DNA of 64,000 nt from NCBI RefSeq assembly GCF_913060805.1, contig NZ_CAJXTC010000022.1, forward strand, positions 27,476 through 91,475, read 5' to 3'. Each line of letters opens with the position of its first letter. Within the stretch, counting starts at the first letter, position 1. The position numbers and the translations under genes are program-made. Source of the DNA: an uncultured Draconibacterium sp. Its GTDB lineage: Bacteria; Bacteroidota; Bacteroidia; Bacteroidales; Prolixibacteraceae. Positions 57,295 to 64,000 of the stretch are shown piece after piece. A model generated the notes under the pieces. That model searched no databases and was not told the DNA's origin. It saw only the letters and a list, made by a program, of their open reading frames with translations.

Positions 57295-58441
57295 TTAAAT
57301 TGTGATATTTCGCCAGGTAGTTCTGCAAGCGATTCATGCCTTCCTCGATATTCTCGATGGAGTTGGCATACGAAAAACGCAGAAAGCCTTCGCCGTTATC
57401 GCCAAAATCAATTCCGGGAGTTACTCCAACATGTGCTTTTTCCAGTATATCAAAAGCCAGCTTGTAACTGTCGTTCGAAAGATGTTTGGCATTCACCAAT
57501 ACATAAAAAGCTCCTGTAGGTTTTACTTTAATATCGAAACCAAGCCTAGTTAAACGATCGATTAAATACCGGCGTCTTTTATCGTAGGTTAAGCGCATCT
57601 CTTCCACTTCTTCACCTGCATTTTTTAAAGCTTCAATTCCGGCGCGCTGCGTAGTCGATCCTGCACAAATGAATAGGTTCTGCTGCATTTTCTGCATACA
57701 CCTTACATATTCCTGCGGGGCAATTACATAACCCAAACGAAGCCCGGTCATGGCATAACGTTTCGAAAAGCCGTTTAAAACAAAGGCTTTGTCGCTTACT
57801 TCCAAAATGGAATGTGCACGATCTTCGTAAACCAAACCGTGGTAGATTTCGTCAGAAACAATGGGGATATCAAATGTCGTCAGATCTTTCATCAATTCAA
57901 CCGACAAAAGGTTTCCGGTTGGATTCATGGGGCTGTTTATCATTATTGCACGCGTTCTGTCGGTGATGCGTTTTTTGATTTCCTCGTAACGATACTGAAA
58001 ACCATCTTCCTCGTAAACCGGCACTTTTATTGCTTTTGCACCAATAAAACGTATAAAATTCTCGTAACAGGCATAGCCCGGATCGGAAATGATCACTTCA
58101 TCTCCGGCATCGCACAATACGCCCAGCGTTAGTAAAATGGCCGGCGAACTCCCCGACGTAACAATAATCTGTTCCGGAGAAACCGAAACATTATATTCTT
58201 CTTTGTACTTTTCAGCAATTTGTTTGCGGAGTTCTGGGTCGCCAAGGCTGTGCGTATAATGCGTTCGGCCTTCGTCAAATGCTTTTTGTTCGGCAACCGA
58301 AACACATTTTGGAACATCAAAGTCAGGTTCCCCTACTTCGAGGTGAATCACATTAATCCCCCGCTGCTCCATTTCGGCAGCCTTTTCAAGAACTTCCATT
58401 ACAATAAACGGGGTAATTTCCTTAGCCTTTTGTGCGATCAT
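57284..58441 (-). CDS. PLP-dependent aminotransferase (class I/II, aspartate-aminotransferase-like)
   Basis: EVGEPDFDVP, VTSGSSPAILLTLGVLCDAGDEVIISDPGYACYENF, NSPMNPTGNLL, VLNGFSKRYAMTGLRLGYV (PLP Lys). Confidence 0.95.
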   Translation of the reverse strand: MIAQKAKEITPFIVMEVLEKAAEMEQRGINVIHLEVGEPDFDVPKCVSVAEQKAFDEGRTHYTHSLGDPELRKQIAEKYKEEYNVSVSPEQIIVTSGSSPAILLTLGVLCDAGDEVIISDPGYACYENFIRFIGAKAIKVPVYEEDGFQYRYEEIKKRITDRTRAIMINSPMNPTGNLLSVELMKDLTTFDIPIVSDEIYHGLVYEDRAHSILEVSDKAFVLNGFSKRYAMTGLRLGYVIAPQEYVRCMQKMQQNLFICAGSTTQRAGIEALKNAGEEVEEMRLTYDKRRRYLIDRLTRLGFDIKVKPTGAFYVLVNAKHLSNDSYKLAFDILEKAHVGVTPGIDFGDNGEGFLRFSYANSIENIEEGMNRLQNYLAKYHNLTRD

Positions 58442-58500
58442 TAAAATCGGATTTGGTTTTGGGGCTAATTTAATCAATAACCAAACCGGCAACAATGGCT

Positions 58501-59436
58501 TTACTCATAATTTTTATCGATGGTAACTTTGCTTACCACTTTGTCGCCCACCTCGAAAAGTGTTTTTACTTTTAGTTTTTGCGACAAATATTCGGCAGCA
58601 AAATAAAATGGAATGGGCAAAGTTATCGGACTAAAAATGCTTTCCACATATTTATTCGATAATTCATAGGTTTCGGCACCAGCGATATTTACCTTTTTAA
58701 GCAGCCTTTTGGTACGGTTATGTTCACGCCCTTCGTGGTTTATAGCAATAACCATCGAGTCCTTGGCCGTTTCAATAAAACCATGTTCATACTGCGAAAC
58801 CGACATACTTAAAACCGGCATTCGCATCACCTGACTAAGCACAAGAGCAGCAACATTTGCAGTAGCAACATTTGGTCCGTTACCAAGAATGTACAAACAA
58901 CAGCGTTTTTTTCGCTGCGTTTTCGTGTATATTCTTGCGCCAATATCGGTGCCTAACGTTTCAAATTCTGTCTGATGTTTTTTTAGTGCTTCAACAGCTT
59001 CAACCGGATCAAAACCAAATCCCAGGTACAATACCAATAAAGTATTAATGTATGTTTTTGTGGCAATATGATCTTCAACGCCTGAATACAACAACACTTT
59101 CTTAGTGCAGTTCTGATGGTTTCCCAACGGACTGTTCTCGTCGTTTACAATTGCGGTGAACGACTTAAAATAGTCGGCACACCAAATCGTTTCCGAACTT
59201 TGTCCCGATTGCGAAATAAGCACTCCTTTATCAGGCTCTTTATATTTTAGCAGGTAATTAAAATATTCGGCTGCTTTCTCCGGGAAAAAGTTTATTCCCA
59301 TAAAACGAAAAGCTTCTGTTGCGATATGCGAAGCTCCCATACCAATATAAGGCACCTCCTCCGGCAATATCAACCCCTTATTCTTTTTGTAACACAGCTC
59401 TGCCCTGTACGGTATTTCAAAAACTTCATCTTTCAT
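58501..59436 (-). CDS. SIS-domain sugar isomerase/deglycase-like protein
   Basis: 311 aa; two SIS-like halves: PYIGMGASHIATEAF / LISQSGQSSETIWCADYF and LYILGNGPNVATANVAALVLSQVMRMP. Confidence 0.85.
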   Translation of the reverse strand: MKDEVFEIPYRAELCYKKNKGLILPEEVPYIGMGASHIATEAFRFMGINFFPEKAAEYFNYLLKYKEPDKGVLISQSGQSSETIWCADYFKSFTAIVNDENSPLGNHQNCTKKVLLYSGVEDHIATKTYINTLLVLYLGFGFDPVEAVEALKKHQTEFETLGTDIGARIYTKTQRKKRCCLYILGNGPNVATANVAALVLSQVMRMPVLSMSVSQYEHGFIETAKDSMVIAINHEGREHNRTKRLLKKVNIAGAETYELSNKYVESIFSPITLPIPFYFAAEYLSQKLKVKTLFEVGDKVVSKVTIDKNYE

Positions 59437-59512
59437 CGCTGTAACCTTTTGTATTATAACTATAAGTTACAAAAACAAAACGTACAAATACAAGTAATTG
59501 CGCGAAAGAAAT

Positions 59513-60403
59513 TTATAAATAGCGTTTCGCGATGGATACTGCTTGTTGCAGATATCCGCCTCCAAATAAATAATAATGATTAAGCACATGATACAACTGA
59601 TAAAGCTGATTTCTGTCGCGCCATCCTGCATCGAGCGGAAATTCTTCGTTGTAAGCAGCAAAAAATCGCGAAGAGAAACCTCCGAACATGGTAACAATCC
59701 CAAATTCCATTTCGCGGTGCGAATAGCTGGCTGCCGGATCGATCAACGCCGGACCATTTTTCGTTAACATGTAATTTCCCGACCATAAATCGCCATGAAT
59801 CAATGAAGCCTTTTCTTCATTCGGAATCAACAACTCCAAGCGGTCGAGTAACTTTTCAAACAAACGCAAATAAGAACTGTCCAGTCCCCTGCTTTCACGA
59901 ATCATGTTTATTAAAAAGGATAATCTTTTATCACGATAAAACGAAATCCAGCTTTTTCCCCAGTTATTATTTTGCGTTGTTGCGCCACAATAATTATCCG
60001 AATAGAATCCAAAATCATCTTGCTGATATTTATGAATTTTTGCCAATCCTCTCCCCAATCGCTCCGACTGATCGGTACCTCCCGGCTCCAGGTATTCCAT
60101 CATCAGAAAAGCGGGCGTTTCGTCAACTTCTTTTGCATACAATACTTTTGGTATACAAACTGTTCCGTCGGACGCCTTGCTGAGTTCTTTTAAACTCTCG
60201 GCCTCGCGGGTAAAAATGTCGCTTTCGCAATTCGAATTCCACTTCAGAAAAAAACTGCCACAATTGGTATCTATTTTTGATGCATGGTTTATACACCCGC
60301 CAGACAAAGCACTGGATGACGCCACTTTTACCAGTTCTCCAAACACTTCAGATAACCGCTCTTCAACCACTTGTAAAATACGATCTTGACTGTTTATAAT
60401 CAT
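59513..60403 (-). CDS. fructosamine kinase family protein
   Basis: 296 aa; SGGCINHASKIDTNCGSFFLKWN, FLMMEYLEPG, SLIHGDLWSGNYMLTKNGPALIDPAASYSHREMEFGIVTMFGGF. Confidence 0.93.
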   Translation of the reverse strand: MIINSQDRILQVVEERLSEVFGELVKVASSSALSGGCINHASKIDTNCGSFFLKWNSNCESDIFTREAESLKELSKASDGTVCIPKVLYAKEVDETPAFLMMEYLEPGGTDQSERLGRGLAKIHKYQQDDFGFYSDNYCGATTQNNNWGKSWISFYRDKRLSFLINMIRESRGLDSSYLRLFEKLLDRLELLIPNEEKASLIHGDLWSGNYMLTKNGPALIDPAASYSHREMEFGIVTMFGGFSSRFFAAYNEEFPLDAGWRDRNQLYQLYHVLNHYYLFGGGYLQQAVSIAKRYL

Positions 60404-60499
60404 TTTATTTGCCTATTTTCTTAATTCAAGAATATGTTTAAATTTAGCAGGAATTTAATTTCAAAAAAACTTTTTAGATTTGTTTTAAAATAACCCGGT

Positions 60500-62560
60500 A
60501 TGCGAATTTTCTTAATTTGCGTAATAGTACTTACTAATTGCTATTACCTAAATGCTCAATATAAAATTAAGGCAAGTAATGATTACCCTCCGTTTAATTA
60601 CACCGATGAGAATGGTAATCTTGTTGGCTTTAATATCGATCTGGTAAAAGCCATAAACAGGCTTTACAATAATCAGATTGAAATTTCGGGAGCAGACTGG
60701 CAAACTATTAATAAGATGCTGGAAAACGGCCAGATTGACGGGATTGCCGGAGCCCACTACCCCGGCTACCCCGACAATGAACACCTGTATACCCGGTCGG
60801 TGATAAACACTTCGCATTGTTTTTTTTACAATAAAAATTTCCACAAAAACATTACGCCCGAATTGTTGCGTACCATTAAAAAACCGGTAGTTGCTTTATG
60901 GAAGAACGATGTGTTGGTGCGCTACGTTTTAAGTATAAATCCGGCTGCAAAATTTGTTTATGCAACCGATTACGATCAGTTAATTGAACTTCTGGAAGAC
61001 GAGCAGGTAACTTGTGCTATTGCCCAACGAATTGGGGGGATGTATTATGTAACAAAACATCAAAAAGATTACATAAAAACAACCAACCACCGCATACTGG
61101 AGCGAAATATGGGTTTTATGCTTTCGCCAAATTCGGTTGAATTGGCAGCAATTATTAATAATGCCACCGAAGTTTTATTATCCAATGGAGAATACCAGCG
61201 CATATACAACAAGTGGCTTGCCGAGTACGATAAAGAATCGAACGGCTTACGAGATTATTTGCGATACATTATTCTTATTAGCGCAATTGTTGGCCTTATA
61301 ATTCTGCTGCTAATTGTTATCAACCGCATACTTCAGGCAAAAGTGAGAAACAAAACGCAGGATCTTCAGCATCAACTCGATCTGAATTCGGAGATTATGA
61401 AAGAACTGTCGCGCCAGAAAAACAAGGCAGAACAAAGTGACAAAATGAAGTCTGCTTTTTTGGCGAACATGAGCCACGAAATACGAACTCCGATGAATGG
61501 TATTTTGGGCTTTGCCGAACTTCTAAAAACCCAGGCCTATTCAAAAGAGGAAGAATTGCAGTTTATAAATATCATTCAGCAGAGCGGCGACCGAATGCTG
61601 AATACCATTAACAACATTATTGATATTTCGAAAATTGAATCAGGAAACGAAGAGGCGCAGATAAAAAAAGTGGACATTGCCAAAATCGTATCCGAGCTGA
61701 AAGACTTTTTTGTGGTTGAAGCCAATGAAAAGGGAATTGATTTGATTGTTGAGCCAGAAGTTACAGCGCCGTCGCCAAACTTTTACAGCGACACCTATAA
61801 ACTAACTTCCATTTTAACCAACCTCATAAAAAATGCTATAAAATTCACCAACGAGGGCTATGTAAAAGTTCATTATTCGCTTAGCGCTACAGAGTTAAAA
61901 ATTACGATTTGTGACACGGGTATTGGAATTGCTCCCGAAAAACAAAAAGCAATATTCGATTACTTTGTTCAGGCCGATCATTCGCATTCGAGCGGATACG
62001 AAGGATCGGGACTTGGACTTTCAATTACGCGAGGTTATATAAAACTATTAAATGGCGAGATCAGTGTTTCGTCAACTCCGGGAAAAGGCACATCATTTAC
62101 TTTTGTTCTGCCAACTTTAAAGGTTGAAAGCACGCAATCAGATTTGCCTTCAACAGAAACTATAACGGAACAAGTTGATGATATCCGTAATGACGATTTA
62201 AATATTATCATCGCTGAAGATGACGAAATATCTTATAACTTTTTAAGCCATATTCTATCGGATATGCCGGGTACTTTAAAGCGGGTTAAAAACGGAGCCG
62301 ACGTGATTAAACTTGTGAAAAAACATCCGGACACTGATGTTATTTTAATGGACATAAAACTGCCAAAAGTAAATGGATTTGAAGCAACTAAGCGAATCAG
62401 GGCATTTAACAAAGACGTGTATATTATTGCACAAACGGCGTATGCACAAGAAAACTACAAACAAGAAGCAATGGCCGCAGGATGTAACAATTTCATTGTA
62501 AAGCCGATTGATAAAAACCAGCTGAAAAAGATCCTCTCGAACCTAAAACAACCAGCCTGA
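60500..62560 (+). CDS. hybrid sensor histidine kinase with periplasmic SBP_bac_3-type sensor and C-terminal receiver
   Basis: YKIKASNDYPPFNYTDENGNLVGFNIDLVKAINRL; TM; SHEIRTPMNGILGFAELL (H-box); GSGLGLSITRGYIKLL; REC with DVILMDIKLPKVNG and VKPIDK. Confidence 0.95.
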   Translation: MRIFLICVIVLTNCYYLNAQYKIKASNDYPPFNYTDENGNLVGFNIDLVKAINRLYNNQIEISGADWQTINKMLENGQIDGIAGAHYPGYPDNEHLYTRSVINTSHCFFYNKNFHKNITPELLRTIKKPVVALWKNDVLVRYVLSINPAAKFVYATDYDQLIELLEDEQVTCAIAQRIGGMYYVTKHQKDYIKTTNHRILERNMGFMLSPNSVELAAIINNATEVLLSNGEYQRIYNKWLAEYDKESNGLRDYLRYIILISAIVGLIILLLIVINRILQAKVRNKTQDLQHQLDLNSEIMKELSRQKNKAEQSDKMKSAFLANMSHEIRTPMNGILGFAELLKTQAYSKEEELQFINIIQQSGDRMLNTINNIIDISKIESGNEEAQIKKVDIAKIVSELKDFFVVEANEKGIDLIVEPEVTAPSPNFYSDTYKLTSILTNLIKNAIKFTNEGYVKVHYSLSATELKITICDTGIGIAPEKQKAIFDYFVQADHSHSSGYEGSGLGLSITRGYIKLLNGEISVSSTPGKGTSFTFVLPTLKVESTQSDLPSTETITEQVDDIRNDDLNIIIAEDDEISYNFLSHILSDMPGTLKRVKNGADVIKLVKKHPDTDVILMDIKLPKVNGFEATKRIRAFNKDVYIIAQTAYAQENYKQEAMAAGCNNFIVKPIDKNQLKKILSNLKQPA

Positions 62561-62571
62561 TCTGAATCTTT

Positions 62572-62904
62572 TTAACGAGAACAATTTATACAGGTACGCG
62601 CTTGAGGCATAATTAAAACACGCCCCAGGGGAATTGGCTTTTTACATTTTATACAAAGGCCAAAATCATCGTCATCAACTTTCGACAGGGCCAATTTCAA
62701 CTTCTCCAGTTTGTCTTTTGATTTGCGTAAAGCGGCCTCGGTAACACTTTTGTTATTAATGGCATCCATCCGTGAAATCCGGCCAATAGCATTTTCAGGC
62801 GCTACAGGTTTTGTAAGCTCCTTATATTCCTGAATAAGCTTCTCCGTTTTTTCAATTTCGGAAGTAATTTGAACTTTTATTTCAGCCTTATTCAGTTCAG
62901 CCAT
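62572..62904 (-). CDS. TraR/DksA-type C4 zinc finger protein
   Basis: 110 aa; FGLCIKCKKPIPLGRVLIMPQARTCINCSR. Confidence 0.92.
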   Translation of the reverse strand: MAELNKAEIKVQITSEIEKTEKLIQEYKELTKPVAPENAIGRISRMDAINNKSVTEAALRKSKDKLEKLKLALSKVDDDDFGLCIKCKKPIPLGRVLIMPQARTCINCSR

Positions 62905-62919
62905 AATAACAAAATAGGA

Positions 62920-63870
62920 TTATGAGAACAGCGAATCGACAAACTCACGGCGACGGAAAATTTGCAAATGCTCCATTTTCTCGCCAATACCAATGTATTT
63001 TACCGGAATTTTAAACTGGTCGGAAATACCAATTACAACACCACCTTTAGCAGTACCATCGAGTTTGGTAAGTGCCAGCGCAGTTACTTCGGTAGCTTTT
63101 GTAAATTGTTTTGCTTGCTCGAATGCATTTTGCCCGGTTGAACCGTCAAGGATAAGCAAAACCTCGTTTGGTGCGTCGGGAACAATCTTCTGCATAACTT
63201 TTTTAATCTTGCTCAGCTCGTTCATTAAACCAACTTTGTTATGCAGTCGGCCGGCAGTATCAATAATTACCACATCGGCATTGGTTGCTTTTGCCGATGC
63301 CAAAGTATCGTAAGCTACCGATGCCGGGTCTGATCCCATTTTTTGTTTTACAATAGGAACGTCTACCCTTTCGGCCCAAACCTCGAGTTGCTCAATTGCA
63401 GCAGCCCGGAATGTGTCGGCAGCTCCCAATACAACCGATTTTCCGGCTTGTTTAAAATTGTAAGCCAATTTACCGATGGTAGTGGTTTTCCCCACTCCAT
63501 TTACACCAACAACCATAATTACGTAAGGCCCGTCTTTTTCCGGAAGATCAAAGTCAGATACATCGGTAGTGTTATTCTCCTCCAACAAATCAGATATCTC
63601 ATCTTTAAGAATGTTGTTCAGTTCGCTAACACCCATGTATTTGTCGCGGGAAACACGTTCTTCGATACGCTCAATAATTTTTAGCGTTGTGTCAACACCA
63701 ACGTCCGATGTGATGAGTACCTCTTCCAGGTTGTCTAAAACTTCGTCGTCAACTTTCGATTTTCCGACTACCGCACGACTCAGTTTTTTAAAAACACTCT
63801 CTTTGGTTTTCGACAATCCTTCGTCAAGACTTTCTTTCTTCTTTCTGCTAAAACTTCCGAATATGGCCAT
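62920..63870 (-). CDS. ftsY: signal recognition particle receptor FtsY
   Basis: GVNGVGKTTTIGKLA, ADTFRAAAIEQLEVWAER, DTAGRLHNKVGLMNEL, LTKLDGTAKGGVV; start moved to MAIFGSFSRKKKES at 63870. Confidence 0.97.
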   Translation of the reverse strand: MAIFGSFSRKKKESLDEGLSKTKESVFKKLSRAVVGKSKVDDEVLDNLEEVLITSDVGVDTTLKIIERIEERVSRDKYMGVSELNNILKDEISDLLEENNTTDVSDFDLPEKDGPYVIMVVGVNGVGKTTTIGKLAYNFKQAGKSVVLGAADTFRAAAIEQLEVWAERVDVPIVKQKMGSDPASVAYDTLASAKATNADVVIIDTAGRLHNKVGLMNELSKIKKVMQKIVPDAPNEVLLILDGSTGQNAFEQAKQFTKATEVTALALTKLDGTAKGGVVIGISDQFKIPVKYIGIGEKMEHLQIFRRREFVDSLFS

Positions 63871-63965
63871 ATAAATACGATTTGCAGGTCCTAAAATAGT
63901 ACAAAATTTGGTTACAGTAAATATGTGGTACAAAAAATACCAAATCGTTCATATAAACAAAAAAA

Positions 63966-63990
63966 GCTTTCATCTTACATGAAAGCTTTT
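63966..63990 (-). terminator. hairpin at window edge, probable terminator of the gene upstream of ftsY
   Basis: AAGCTTTCAT-CTTAC-ATGAAAGCTT; T run on the minus strand. Confidence 0.6.
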
Positions 63991-64000
63991 CCTGTTATAC

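Overview
64-kb chromosomal window from a Bacteroidota genome. A Marinilabiliales/Prolixibacteraceae-like source is my inference from SusC/SusD, T9SS sorting tails, TAnnTTTG promoter boxes and gene content. I call about 46 protein-coding genes. No rRNA, tRNA or CRISPR array was recognised. Most of the window is core or housekeeping: dinB, trmD, xth, hrpB, aroC, lgt, secA, ftsY, msrB, an RluA-type synthase and a DksA-like protein. Accessory content includes GH97, SusC/SusD, ECF sigma plus membrane partner, GGT, a sulfatase, two large T9SS-secreted proteins and a periplasmic-binding-domain hybrid histidine kinase. Items most worth a second look: (1) a 1157-aa protein that I think is a PPi-type PEP carboxykinase; (2) an exact 9 x 21-bp array of GGTA...TACC dyads between susD and a membrane-protein gene; (3) two adjacent LuxR-type regulators whose receiver domains lack complementary catalytic residues, placed between two giant T9SS cargo genes with strong dyads in the flanking DNA; (4) a tandem pair of exported 156-aa paralogs with a near-invariant C-terminus; (5) an orphan promoter-plus-terminator unit that may be an sRNA; (6) a fructosamine-kinase/SIS gene pair; (7) a RAYT transposase flanked by inverted REP-like hairpins beside dinB and an S24 repressor. 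No unambiguously novel multi-gene system was found; these are hypotheses with stated tests. Many ORFs in the supplied track are antisense shadows and are not called.
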